Shown piece after piece: positions 8,218 through 16,169 of a stretch of DNA of 64,000 nt. This stretch comes from a virus. Numbering within the stretch: position 1 is the stretch's first letter; every line of letters starts with the position of its first letter. Both the position numbers and the translations under genes were made by a program. The DNA lies in IMG/VR virus record IMGVR_UViG_3300006921_000009, positions 23,305 through 87,304 of that record, one strand, 5' to 3'. A model generated the notes under the pieces. That model searched no databases. It was not told the origin of the DNA and saw nothing but the letters and a program-made list of their open reading frames with translations.

Positions 8218-9348
8218 TTACGATTGCCCGTCATTCTTAATACGATTTATAGTAGCAACTAGTGCTTCAAAATCATCTACATTAATAACGTTAAATCCTT
8301 CTTGTGATGTTCTTACCCACTTTTCTTCTACAGAATCCCTCACGTATGTCCTAATGGCTATACTGTGCTTTCCATCCATATCCTTACGTAACAATCTACC
8401 TAAAGTTTGTATTTGTTGTCTTTCTTTGGCGTATCTAGCCAATAAAATACCAAATACTAATCTCGGTAACGTTACTCCCTCATCAAATATCTTAGGTACA
8501 GACATAGTCCGTACATTAGTATCTGAGTCAGAGAAAAGTGCCAGGCGTTTTGCCCGTTGTTTTGCTGAGTGACCACTATGTATTGCTACACAGTCATCTC
8601 CTAGTTTAGCTGCAACATCTTCAGAGAATTTCTTGTTTAATGAAAATATGATACCATACTCATTAGGAAATAATCCTACGATGTCTTCTGCTGCTTGTAA
8701 CTTTTGTTCAGCTGAATATATTAGCCTGGAACGTTGTCCTATCTTCTTCCAAGATTGTTTTTGAAACTGTTGCCACGAGTAATCAATTTGTTCTGTTAGT
8801 TCTTTATACTTAGCTCTTTCAGCCGGTGTAAGATAAACAGGATAATTGATGATTGTGAAATCAGCTATAAAACCCTCCTCCTGAACATCTTCCATATTAA
8901 GCTCATCTACTACAGGAATGTAATAACTAAGCATACGTATTTGTTCTGGTGTTAAGGAAGCAGACAAACCAAGGATTCCTTTGGCTGTTACTTTTGTAAA
9001 AAATGGCATTTTGTTGTCAGTAGTTACGTGATGAACCTCATCAAGTACAACTGCGCTGTAGGAATTGCCATCCTGTTTTCTAATAGATGCGTAGCAAATG
9101 AATTTGCATTGCTTTAATAGATGTTCTTTGTTAAATTTAGTAAACTCTTCTTTAAAGTTAACTATAACAGCATCTGTAGGGCATACTATTAACACTTCTT
9201 CTTCAGGATATGCTTTTACAAACTGTTCTATTACTAGAAGTCCTGCAAAAGTTTTACCTGTCCCTGTAACGTACTTAAGGATACCACGGCATTGATTGCC
9301 TACCCATTTACGTAGTCCGTTACGGATCAGTTCTTCTCTCCTATTCAT
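8218..9348 (-). CDS. SF2 DEAD/DEAH-like helicase (UvsW-type)
   Basis: 376 residues. Two RecA-like domains can be traced. Motif I is KYVTGTGKTFAG (about residues 25-36), motif II is VVLDEVHHV (DEVH), motif III is ILGLSASLTP, and the second domain carries EYGIIFSLNK, DDCVAIHSGHS, FDEGVTLPRL and QTLGRLLRKD (motif VI). This is the compact form found in many phages, used for replication restart, branch migration or transcription clearing. Its start overlaps the DNA polymerase stop by one base. Function on a defined substrate is not inferable. Confidence 0.85.
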   Translation of the reverse strand: MNRREELIRNGLRKWVGNQCRGILKYVTGTGKTFAGLLVIEQFVKAYPEEEVLIVCPTDAVIVNFKEEFTKFNKEHLLKQCKFICYASIRKQDGNSYSAVVLDEVHHVTTDNKMPFFTKVTAKGILGLSASLTPEQIRMLSYYIPVVDELNMEDVQEEGFIADFTIINYPVYLTPAERAKYKELTEQIDYSWQQFQKQSWKKIGQRSRLIYSAEQKLQAAEDIVGLFPNEYGIIFSLNKKFSEDVAAKLGDDCVAIHSGHSAKQRAKRLALFSDSDTNVRTMSVPKIFDEGVTLPRLVFGILLARYAKERQQIQTLGRLLRKDMDGKHSIAIRTYVRDSVEEKWVRTSQEGFNVINVDDFEALVATINRIKNDGQS

Positions 9349-11339
9349 TAGTGTGTCCAGTATTTCTCAATACACGCTTCTGCTTTTAATGGTACTCTTC
9401 TACACCATACATCACCTGCTGATTCCATATTCCTTTGCAACATTTCTGCTGCATAAGTTTGATGTTTCTCTGTACTTTCTAAGATAATCTCATCGTGTAC
9501 AGTAGCTACAATCTTAATTTCATCTAGCAAACCTTTAGCTGTAAGCTCGTCTTGTATTAAAACTAGAGCAAACTTAGTGATACTTCCTGCTTCTCCTTGA
9601 ATAATATAATTCATAGCAGCACGTTCCATAGCACCCTTTAGTTTATTGACAGTCTTTTTATCTCCACGATAATCAGCAGCTCTAAGAGCTTTAATATCTT
9701 TGTAATAAAACTTACGTTTAGAAATTGTATCTATCAATATATAACCTTGGTTTAATGACTTAGCTTTACTACGCTCAAAGAACTCTAAGAGTCCAGGGAA
9801 AGCACTAAAGTAATCATTAAATACAGCTTCGCCTCTCTCTGCAGAAAGACCTAAGTTTTTAGCAATAGTGTGTCCATTACCACCATAAGCTAACGCAAAA
9901 CCAGCACCCTTAGCAATCTGACGTAAATCAGGTCTCTGCTTTTTAATGTTATCTAAATCAATACCCTCTAGTTCTTCAGGGAATAGTTTAGACGCAATAT
10001 AAGAGTGCATATCATTAAAATCTCCATCATAAAATGCTAGTAAATCCTTGTCCATAGACTTGTTTACTAATATAATACTTTCTTGACCAGAATAATCTGC
10101 GTTAATCATACTACAACCATCAGGTGCATCAAATGCATACCTAAATTGGTCTTGTCTAGGGTCTCCATGCTCATAATCCATATCTAAAGTAGACGGAATA
10201 TTTTGCTGATTAGGTGAACTAGAACTCATCCTACCTGTATTAACAAGTTGATTGTAGTTAGAGTGTATCCTTTTTGTCAAAGGATTAATGTGTTTTAAGA
10301 AATTCTCGCCAAATGTTGTGACAGCTTGTCTGTATTCCATTGTATTTAAGTACAATTTGACAAAATCTCTCACTTTATCTGACAAATCAGCAGTAACCAA
10401 TAAGGCTTCTACTTCTTTTGCCTCTACTGTGTAGCTCATCTTTTTGGTAGCTTTAGATTTTGCAACTGGGCAACAACCTAAGTACTTAAAGAACTCTACA
10501 ACTTGTTTAGACGATGACCATTGTATAGCACACGTAAAACCGGGGTTAAACATATCTAATTGTCTATCTACGAATGGTGAATCAGGATAATTTTCCATAA
10601 CGTGGGCATCTAATTGCCTTGTCTGGTCTTTAAACTTTATTAGATTCTTTTGATATGTATTTAACCATTTCTCAGAGTTAAAGTTCATACCATTAAATTC
10701 CATCTCGCCTAATACAGCTGTTACTCTAAATTCTAGTCTACATACATTGGCTAAATCTTTTTTCTCAAGTTCTACCAATTGCATATCTCTAATCTTTAGA
10801 GGTAACTCTATATCTTCTGCACCATATTTAATCTCCTCTGTTGTAAAAGGTCTATCTCCTATGGTAAGAAAACTAAGTCTAATAGCTTTATCTACTTCTA
10901 TGTCTAAATAACGTAGAATTAGAGCTTTTAGCCCGTACTCTAAATGATAACCATTGTGTAATAGCTTTTCTGCTATCATTGTATCATATAGAGCATTAAT
11001 ACGAACACCATACTTAGATAGTATGTGCTTGTACTCAAATTTAATGTTATGACCAACCAGAGTAATGTCTGGGTTAGTAAGAACAGGTAATAATAAGGTA
11101 ATGTCTACGTTTCTTGTATCAATTATGTACTGTACATCAACATCACCTATTTGCAACATAACTATATCAGAAGTGTGTGGGTCTAAGCCCTCTATGTGAA
11201 ACCACTTGTTGTATTTTCTCGTTGTTTCAATATCCAATCCGAGCAGGGTTCTAGTGTTACAATAGGTCACACATTCTTCTATAGTCGCTAATTCATAAGG
11301 CGTATCTATGCTAGTTTGGTTTGTTACCAATTTAATCAT
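9348..11339 (-). CDS. Family A DNA polymerase with 3'-5' exonuclease
   Basis: 663 residues. The main phage replicative polymerase. An N-terminal DnaQ-like exonuclease is intact: LGLDIETTRK (Exo I, about residue 35), VGHNIKFEYKH (Exo II) and YGAEDIELPLK (Exo III). The polymerase domain has motif A NADYSGQESIIL (about residue 413), motif B RQIAKGAGFALAYGG, and motif C VATVHDEII (about residue 615). Motif A reads DYSGQES where DYSQIEL is usual, a common phage variant. Length matches T7-like and crAss-like polymerases. It is the first large gene of the replication block and is followed by the SF2 helicase with a 1-base overlap. Confidence 0.93.
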   Translation of the reverse strand: MIKLVTNQTSIDTPYELATIEECVTYCNTRTLLGLDIETTRKYNKWFHIEGLDPHTSDIVMLQIGDVDVQYIIDTRNVDITLLLPVLTNPDITLVGHNIKFEYKHILSKYGVRINALYDTMIAEKLLHNGYHLEYGLKALILRYLDIEVDKAIRLSFLTIGDRPFTTEEIKYGAEDIELPLKIRDMQLVELEKKDLANVCRLEFRVTAVLGEMEFNGMNFNSEKWLNTYQKNLIKFKDQTRQLDAHVMENYPDSPFVDRQLDMFNPGFTCAIQWSSSKQVVEFFKYLGCCPVAKSKATKKMSYTVEAKEVEALLVTADLSDKVRDFVKLYLNTMEYRQAVTTFGENFLKHINPLTKRIHSNYNQLVNTGRMSSSSPNQQNIPSTLDMDYEHGDPRQDQFRYAFDAPDGCSMINADYSGQESIILVNKSMDKDLLAFYDGDFNDMHSYIASKLFPEELEGIDLDNIKKQRPDLRQIAKGAGFALAYGGNGHTIAKNLGLSAERGEAVFNDYFSAFPGLLEFFERSKAKSLNQGYILIDTISKRKFYYKDIKALRAADYRGDKKTVNKLKGAMERAAMNYIIQGEAGSITKFALVLIQDELTAKGLLDEIKIVATVHDEIILESTEKHQTYAAEMLQRNMESAGDVWCRRVPLKAEACIEKYWTH

Positions 11340-11360
11340 AATTATACGCTTTACTTATTA

Positions 11361-11597
11361 TTAAATGCATTCTACATCATACAATGCCAGGATAGGGTTA
11401 GGCATGTCTTCTGTTTCTGCGTTAGTACTGAATACTTCGTTTAAGTTATAAACATAAGTACACTCAGTAATGAATTGTATCATTTCTTTTTCTGTGGTAA
11501 ATTCTATAATACCTGAATCTTTGCATTCTGACATAAAAGCTGTGTGATCATCATTGTCATCACACGCATAATGTACAGTAAATTTTTCTTCGTTCAT
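11361..11597 (-). CDS. Small acidic hypothetical protein
   Basis: 78 residues, very acidic, no family recognised. Residues 8-13 (VHYACD) recur in the 91-residue protein encoded at 13079-13354, and the matching DNA (11557-11578) is a near-repeat of 13233-13254. It lies 21 bases upstream of the polymerase start and could be co-expressed with it. It follows a hairpin-rich gap (11598-11779). Confidence 0.6.
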   Translation of the reverse strand: MNEEKFTVHYACDDNDDHTAFMSECKDSGIIEFTTEKEMIQFITECTYVYNLNEVFSTNAETEDMPNPILALYDVECI

Positions 11598-11626
11598 TTT
11601 TGTTAGTTTATGATATTAATAAAATA

Positions 11627-11770
11627 ATGCCCAGAGTCATCACTCTCCGGGCATCTTTAACCTTAAGGTTTTTTATTTAATGTAAGTTAACCTAAAACTT
11701 ACTTGTGATCCCCTACAAGGTTGCGACCCTTGATAAATCCGCTTGAATAGGGGAAATAGCCGAAGCTATT
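11627..11770 (-). ncRNA. Structured intergenic segment with three stem-loops, one UUCG-capped
   Basis: Read on the minus strand, this gap holds: (1) a 6-bp stem (11755-11760 with 11765-11770) capped by a C(UUCG)G tetraloop just after the upstream gene's stop; (2) an outer 6-bp stem 11710-11715 with 11748-11753 enclosing an inner 5-bp stem 11716-11720 with 11728-11732; (3) a long stem 11627-11637 with 11642-11654, with a 2-base bulge. The first and third could act as terminators or RNA-processing sites; the nested one looks like a small structured RNA. On the plus strand there is also a palindrome AACCTTAAGGTT at 11659-11670. Function unknown. Confidence 0.4.
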
Positions 11771-11779
11771 ATGGTATTC

Positions 11780-12217
11780 TTATGCTTCCTCTGATATAGT
11801 ATCAAGACGAGCAATACGTTCGTTAATTTGAGCTGTTTCTTCTGCAAGAGACTCCTCATATGCTGTAACAATAGTAGCACGTTTTTCTACAAGAGTTTGA
11901 ACATTAGCCTTTGCTAATTCAATTCCTCTCCAGTAAGAAGGTACTAATAAATCAATGTCAGCGTTAGACGCTACATCTGCTACATTAACGTTTAAGAACG
12001 CGGCATCAACTGCATCCTGTGCATCTGCTTCTGCTTCTGTTAAATCTTCTATAGAACGGTTATAGTTAAATTCTAATAACTCTACTCTTTTGTTAAGAGT
12101 TTCTATCTCACGTGCAAGGTTTTTACGTACTTTCGCAAAGAAAGTTTCTAATTTACCTGCATCTCCAAGCTCATTGTGAGCTACAATTTTGTTAATTAAA
12201 TTAAATTCTGAATTCAT
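11780..12217 (-). CDS. Coiled-coil hypothetical protein
   Basis: 145 residues, almost entirely helical by eye, with heptad-like stretches (KLETFFAKVRKNLAREIETLNKRVELLEF and ANVQTLVEKRATIVTAYEESLAEETAQINERIARLDTI). It is acidic and Ala/Glu-rich. No domain is recognised. It sits between the acidic 243-residue protein and a structured gap. It probably oligomerises; its partner is unknown. Confidence 0.65.
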   Translation of the reverse strand: MNSEFNLINKIVAHNELGDAGKLETFFAKVRKNLAREIETLNKRVELLEFNYNRSIEDLTEAEADAQDAVDAAFLNVNVADVASNADIDLLVPSYWRGIELAKANVQTLVEKRATIVTAYEESLAEETAQINERIARLDTISEEA

Positions 12218-12236
12218 GTTGTTTGTTTTTGTTTTA

Positions 12237-12968
12237 TTAATAAATCGTTAACTTCTCTATTTTTAAGCTATCTAAATCTGTACTGTTATATAGCATTTCT
12301 TTTGGTGATAAGTTTTTATTGACAACTACGTTATCCCCGTGTCTAGCATCTATTGTAATTACACTATTACGTCGTACAGCGCATTCTCTCTTTAATAGAT
12401 TAATTAGAGCATCAGTACTTTCTCCGTACTCATCATTTTCTAAATAATAACCTTGATAATCTTCTGTTATATGCATAACTACTGCTTCAGGTGTATTACT
12501 TTCTACAAAAGAATCTATATCTACAGGTGCTATACCTAAAAGATCATAAATATAATCCCAACACTCTAATGTTGCAGATTCAGGTATTATCATCCCATCA
12601 GTAACCTTGTAGTTAATAGAAGCCTCATCTGTTACAAAACTTACGTAGCTACCTACTTTGTAGATTCTATCGTACTCTTCTTCCTCTTCTTCTTCAGGAT
12701 ATGCTATACTCATATACTCATTAGCAGCTTCCTGCGCCTCCTCAAGTGTAGTAAACAAAGCTATACTATCGTCATCTTCTTTATAACCTATCTCAAAAAA
12801 CAGCTCATAGTCTTCATCTAAATACAAGACGTTAGTCTCAGTGTTATAGTCATATACATAATAGATCTCTCCTACTAAAAAATGTTGATTGTTTCCTCTT
12901 GTAAACACAAGATAGTTATTTAATGCTAAATCTATATCATGTTCTAAACTGGTAAATTCTACTCTCAT
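12237..12968 (-). CDS. Hypothetical acidic protein
   Basis: 243 residues, strongly acidic with a run of seven Glu around residue 94 (YPEEEEEEEYDRIY). The N-terminal half looks beta-rich (YLVFTRGNNQHFLVGEIYYVYDY). No known domain is seen. It may be a DNA mimic or a host-interaction protein, as many early acidic phage proteins are, but nothing in the sequence proves that. The gap above it (12969-13078) contains a short GGAA/TTCC hairpin and the palindrome CAGTAGTCTACTG. Confidence 0.6.
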   Translation of the reverse strand: MRVEFTSLEHDIDLALNNYLVFTRGNNQHFLVGEIYYVYDYNTETNVLYLDEDYELFFEIGYKEDDDSIALFTTLEEAQEAANEYMSIAYPEEEEEEEYDRIYKVGSYVSFVTDEASINYKVTDGMIIPESATLECWDYIYDLLGIAPVDIDSFVESNTPEAVVMHITEDYQGYYLENDEYGESTDALINLLKRECAVRRNSVITIDARHGDNVVVNKNLSPKEMLYNSTDLDSLKIEKLTIY

Positions 12969-13078
12969 TTTCTTGTTTAATTTGGTTTAATTAATGCAAA
13001 TAAAATTACAAAGCGCAGTAGTCTACTGATTCCCTAAAGGAACAAACTATTTAATTTATCGCTGGTAATTTTAATGTT

Positions 13079-13354
13079 TTAGAATTGAGATACTAAGTAC
13101 AATGTACCTAATAGAGCAAGAACAGCACCTACACTAGCCATAACGTTACGTTTTGCTGGTGTTTTACGTTCTGCACAACAATCTTTTGCTTCCTCACGAT
13201 TTAACTCTTGTCTGGCAATAAAGTCAGCCATTTCATCACAAGCGTAATGTACAGCTGTTGTGTTGTTACTCTTACGTCCCATTGCAGTTAATCTATCTTT
13301 GATAATCTCCAAAGACTCCTGTGACGGTGTGTAAATTCTTCTTTTGTTTTGCAT
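13079..13354 (-). CDS. Small C-terminally membrane-anchored protein
   Basis: 91 residues. Residues 70-90 (VMASVGAVLALLGTLYLVSQF) form one transmembrane segment at the extreme C-terminus, after a basic stretch (RKTPAKR), so the N-terminal part should face the cytoplasm. The soluble part contains VHYACDE, shared with the small protein at 11361-11597. No family recognised. It could affect host membrane functions or superinfection; that is speculation. Confidence 0.6.
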   Translation of the reverse strand: MQNKRRIYTPSQESLEIIKDRLTAMGRKSNNTTAVHYACDEMADFIARQELNREEAKDCCAERKTPAKRNVMASVGAVLALLGTLYLVSQF

Positions 13355-13372
13355 TCTATATTTATTTGTGGA

Positions 13373-13846
13373 TTACTGTTTAATTAGGTACATTAAATTA
13401 CCTGTAAGTTGTGTGAACGTATCTGCTGTAAAATTTGTTACTGTTATACAGGCAGGTCCACCGTACCAGAATATGAACTCTATTTCACAATCTGTGTCTA
13501 AACTATAAGTATTAAATTGGTACCCTACTACTTCTCCTATTTTATTAACTACAGGCTTACTGTAGCTTACTAAATAAAAAAGATGGTTTACACATTTATA
13601 GTCTTTATTAAAGTCCATTTGCATAATGTAGGATATACCTTTATCTTCTACTATAGAAAAAGTAGTTGGTCCCTCTACGAGGACATCTAATAGCAAATTC
13701 TCTGCTATTCTATGATCTAAATTTTCTGATTCTGTAATTTGATACTGTGTAAATTGTACTTGTCCATACAAATTGTTGTTTGCACAAAGCATTAGTATAA
13801 AACTTCCCGCAAGGAAAAGTAATAATTTAAATGTTGATTCTTTCAT
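13373..13846 (-). CDS. Exported hypothetical protein with signal peptide
   Basis: 157 residues. The N-terminus (FKLLLFLAGSFILMLCANNNLYGQ) is a clear Sec signal peptide with likely cleavage after LYG, giving a periplasmic product of about 130 residues that appears beta-rich. The Cys at 21 lacks a good lipobox context. No family recognised. It belongs to the leftward group that also encodes lipoproteins and a T9SS-type protein, suggesting early modification of the host envelope. Confidence 0.65.
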   Translation of the reverse strand: MKESTFKLLLFLAGSFILMLCANNNLYGQVQFTQYQITESENLDHRIAENLLLDVLVEGPTTFSIVEDKGISYIMQMDFNKDYKCVNHLFYLVSYSKPVVNKIGEVVGYQFNTYSLDTDCEIEFIFWYGGPACITVTNFTADTFTQLTGNLMYLIKQ

Positions 13847-13893
13847 AATCTTTCTTTTAATGATTAATAATTAATTGATGATATAATAGCCTT

Positions 13894-14066
13894 GAGAGTT
13901 ACTGATTAGCTAGAAATTTCAATGTTATAGCGAGTATGGGTCTGATCCTATCCTACAAACACTAAAGCTGGGCAAGCCCATCTGCAGTTCTACTTTAGCA
14001 TAAGAGTTTAGCGATACTCCGATCACTGACTTCTCCATTCTACCGTTACTAGTAATAGTAACTCTC
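13894..14066 (-). ncRNA. Large structured intergenic element closed by a 10-bp stem
   Basis: The gene-free gap 13847-14255 contains a 173-nt element whose ends pair perfectly over 10 bp: GAGAGTTACT (13894-13903) with AGTAACTCTC (14057-14066). Inside are GAGTAT (13932-13937) with ATACTC (14014-14019), CTAAAG (13962-13967) with CTTTAG (13993-13998), and TGGGC/GCCCA (13969-13973 with 13976-13980). These nest without conflict, giving a multi-stem structure typical of a regulatory RNA or riboswitch-like leader. The strand is not proven; leftward transcription from neighbouring genes favours minus. No known RNA family was recognised. Confidence 0.45.
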
Positions 14067-14195
14067 AATATTTTAATTCTAAGGTTTAATAAAAATAGAG
14101 TATATAATAGTAATCTGCCCTTTCTAGGATAGATTAAAAATTACTGTGTCCTGTTCAACTCCACTGTAGAAATTGAATCAGTTATCCTCTATACG

Positions 14196-14226
14196 AACTC
14201 TTGGGTTAGTGCACTAACTCTTGGGT
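14196..14226. repeat. 11-bp direct repeat pair flanking a 12-bp palindrome
   Basis: AACTCTTGGGT occurs at 14196-14206 and again at 14216-14226, exactly 20 bp apart. The palindrome TTAGTGCACTAA (14205-14216) bridges them. Two helical turns between copies suggests a protein-binding site such as an operator or replication iteron. It lies in the non-coding gap between leftward genes. Confidence 0.5.
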
Positions 14227-14255
14227 CCTCACATGCAGTGTTTTAGCCGGTGATA

Positions 14256-14477
14256 CTAAAGGAGATCTTTGTTATCCTTTATTCCTTTGGCTGAGGTCAT
14301 ATGTTTAACCTGGTCTTTTAATTCTTTACCAATTACATTTCTCCAGTATCCTTCTCCAAATAGAGATTGCTTACCTGATTCTGTAACGGCTTTAATTTGG
14401 TCTTCTAATACTTCTACGTGGGCATCAATTGCATCTATTAAAAATGCAAGTTCAAACCCGTTAAATTTACTCCTCAT
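14256..14477 (-). CDS. Small hypothetical protein
   Basis: 73 residues, mostly helical (MRSKFNGFELAFLIDAIDAHVEVLEDQIKAVTESGK), no recognised domain. It overlaps the preceding 99-residue gene by 11 bases, implying translational coupling. A 71-residue rightward frame across the same DNA is a shadow. Confidence 0.55.
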   Translation of the reverse strand: MRSKFNGFELAFLIDAIDAHVEVLEDQIKAVTESGKQSLFGEGYWRNVIGKELKDQVKHMTSAKGIKDNKDLL

Positions 14478-14766
14478 TTCCTAAAGTTTTAAATAATTCA
14501 TTCATAAGGTCGTCTGCGTGTATTGCATAACTTTCTCCTATAAAATCTACTTCGTGTTCTAAATACTCATATTTACTATGCTCGTTAGATTGTTTTTCTA
14601 CTAATTTAATTAGTACCTCTATTAGTACGTCTTTATTAGTATACATAACCATATCCATACTCGCATTTTCTATTACAAATACTTGTCCACCTTTTGGTTT
14701 CCAATATGGTGTATCTGTATCTGAGTAGTTTTCATAATACTGTGCTGTTATTCTAATATCTGCCAT
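14467..14766 (-). CDS. Small hypothetical protein
   Basis: 99 residues, acidic, mixed alpha/beta appearance (ADIRITAQYYENYSDTD...WKPKGGQVFVIENAS). No family recognised. It overlaps the downstream 73-residue gene and is preceded by a hairpin at 14784-14805 that separates it from the 53-residue gene upstream. Confidence 0.6.
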   Translation of the reverse strand: MADIRITAQYYENYSDTDTPYWKPKGGQVFVIENASMDMVMYTNKDVLIEVLIKLVEKQSNEHSKYEYLEHEVDFIGESYAIHADDLMNELFKTLGNEE

Positions 14767-14783
14767 ATGTTTTAAATTAAACC

Positions 14784-14805
14784 CCCAGGATAAAACATCC
14801 CAGGG
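14784..14805 (-). terminator. Terminator-like hairpin between small genes
   Basis: On the minus strand the stem pairs CCC (from 14803-14805) with GGG (14784-14786) and GGAT with ATCC (97-100 and 88-91 of the same hundred), followed by GGTTTAATTTAAAA. The T-run is weak, so it may attenuate rather than stop transcription. Confidence 0.4.
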
Positions 14806-14843
14806 CTAATATGAATAATATGACTTGGATAGTATCTAATACT

Positions 14844-15005
14844 CTACTCCACGTCATCTAGTAAACTTTGTATTGTTTCTATGTTAGCCATAGAACATCT
14901 GATACTATCAGTGTCTGGCTCCCATATCTGTTTCTCTAATAGGTTAAAGTCTTCGTGTAATTGACTCAACCTAAAAAGAATCTCGTCTTTTACTGCTTCT
15001 TCCAT
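14844..15005 (-). CDS. Small acidic hypothetical protein
   Basis: A 53-codon leftward frame from ATG at 15005 to TAG at 14844 (MEEAVKDEILFRLSQ...LLDDVE). It is helical and acidic, with an A-rich upstream region like its neighbours. No family recognised. Its frame, length and position between genes of the same strand support it as real. Confidence 0.5.
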   Translation of the reverse strand: MEEAVKDEILFRLSQLHEDFNLLEKQIWEPDTDSIRCSMANIETIQSLLDDVE

Positions 15006-15043
15006 TTTGTTGTTAAATTTTAGTTAATTATTTGTTTATTAGC

Positions 15044-15308
15044 ACCATTGAGTTGCCAATGGTCACGATATAATCCAATATCTTGCTGTAAACTCCTAAG
15101 TGTATTCCTCCAACATATTACAATACAGTTGGTACACTTGATAGATTTAATTTATTTATATTCTATCTTTATTGTGCAAATACAAGCTAACTAACAACTA
15201 AGTTGCGTTAGGATGTAAAATACAAGGACAGAGGTTTATCCTATATTACGAAGGCTTTGTTTATTAATGCACTTAAGCACTCTGGAATAATTTAAACGGG
15301 TTTCCAGA
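15044..15308. ncRNA. Gene-free gap with a series of stem-loops
   Basis: The gap 15006-15324 contains no credible ORF but at least five stems: ACCATTG/CAATGGT (15044-15050 with 15057-15063), GATAT/ATATC (15067-15082), AAGTGTA/TACACTT (15098-15104 with 15133-15139) enclosing CCAAC/GTTGG (15110-15114 with 15128-15132), TAGGAT/ATCCTA (15209-15214 with 15238-15243), and TCTGGAA/TTCCAGA (15281-15287 with 15302-15308). This is more pairing than expected for AT-rich spacer. Strand and role are unknown. Confidence 0.35.
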
Positions 15309-15324
15309 TTTAATTCCGTACCTA

Positions 15325-15486
15325 TTACGTTATTTTTATAGTTACACAGAATATTAGAAATTTCAAATGAAACATCTTATAAGTATTAGCATTTAACTTT
15401 ACACTATGCCATACTATACTAGGAGTTAAATGTATTAATTTAACTTTAGTTTTAGGTTTATATGTTACGTTAAATTTTATAGTCAT
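15325..15486 (-). CDS. Small basic hypothetical protein
   Basis: 53 residues from ATG at 15486 (MTIKFNVTYK...). This start is preferred over one 21 codons upstream because AGAAAGGAAATT, a good ribosome-binding sequence, lies just before it and the longer form would overlap the neighbouring gene. It is basic and beta-like with a hydrophobic C-terminus (FHLKFLIFCVTIKIT). No family recognised. Confidence 0.45.
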   Translation of the reverse strand: MTIKFNVTYKPKTKVKLIHLTPSIVWHSVKLNANTYKMFHLKFLIFCVTIKIT

Positions 15487-15503
15487 AATTTCCTTTCTAT
15501 AGT

Positions 15504-15860
15504 TTATAATTCTGCGGTAAATGAACAGTATCCTGTTTCTCGAAGACAATCTAAGATTTTCTTACCTAAGTTATAATCAGCGTAATCACTCATATCCTTC
15601 GCAGTTATACCTGCTTCTTCTGCGTCTTCATTTTTATAAGTAGCTTTTCCTAAAGAATTAAAAAATGAGTCTACTTTATCATAAGATTCTTTGATAGTAG
15701 CAAGTTCTGATTCTATACCTTCAGCGTGCTCTTCCTCATCAAAATAATATTCAACAAGTTCTGGTACGTGACCTTCAGCTCCAAATCTATCTGCTGCTGT
15801 GCTACTTTGTACTGCGAACATAAACTTTCCTTCTATGTCTCCATTATAATATCTTCCCAT
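15504..15860 (-). CDS. Hypothetical protein (MGRYYNGDIEGKF type)
   Basis: 118 residues beginning MGRYYNGDIEGKFMFAVQSS, with an acidic centre (YYFDEEEHAEGIESELATIKESYDKVDSFF). The N-terminus resembles a conserved hypothetical family I associate with Bacteroidota phages and mobile DNA; no function is known to me. It precedes the tandem paralog pair in the leftward operon direction. No signal peptide or membrane segment. Confidence 0.65.
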   Translation of the reverse strand: MGRYYNGDIEGKFMFAVQSSTAADRFGAEGHVPELVEYYFDEEEHAEGIESELATIKESYDKVDSFFNSLGKATYKNEDAEEAGITAKDMSDYADYNLGKKILDCLRETGYCSFTAEL

Positions 15861-15878
15861 CTTTTTCTTTGTTTTAAG

Positions 15879-16169
15879 TTAATAATTACTTTCTTGTTGT
15901 ATTAGAATGTACTCTTTAATATATTCTACTACTGCTTTATGTGTATCTCTTATAGACCTTGTAAACAAAGCTTTTTCAATACTTTCTACAGGTTCAAATT
16001 GTATGTGGTCAATATCTTCTATTACGGGCATCAACCAATCCCACGATTGGTGGAATTTTAGTTCATCAAAAGTATTGTCATTTAGACCTAACACTCCTTT
16101 ATTGTCGTACCAACCAATATCAGTTAGTTGCATATCCATAAACTCCGCTATTAATTTGTTTTCTTCCAT
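15879..16169 (-). CDS. Hypothetical protein, second of a tandem paralog pair
   Basis: 96 residues. It shares with its neighbour at 16120-16470 the start M-E-x-NKLIA-x-FM, a central SWDWLMPV-I motif, and an AVVEYIKEY C-terminal helix. This marks a local duplication. The family is common in Bacteroidota phages and islands by my recollection, function unknown. Its start lies inside the 3' end of the upstream copy (50-base overlap). Confidence 0.65.
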   Translation of the reverse strand: MEENKLIAEFMDMQLTDIGWYDNKGVLGLNDNTFDELKFHQSWDWLMPVIEDIDHIQFEPVESIEKALFTRSIRDTHKAVVEYIKEYILIQQESNY

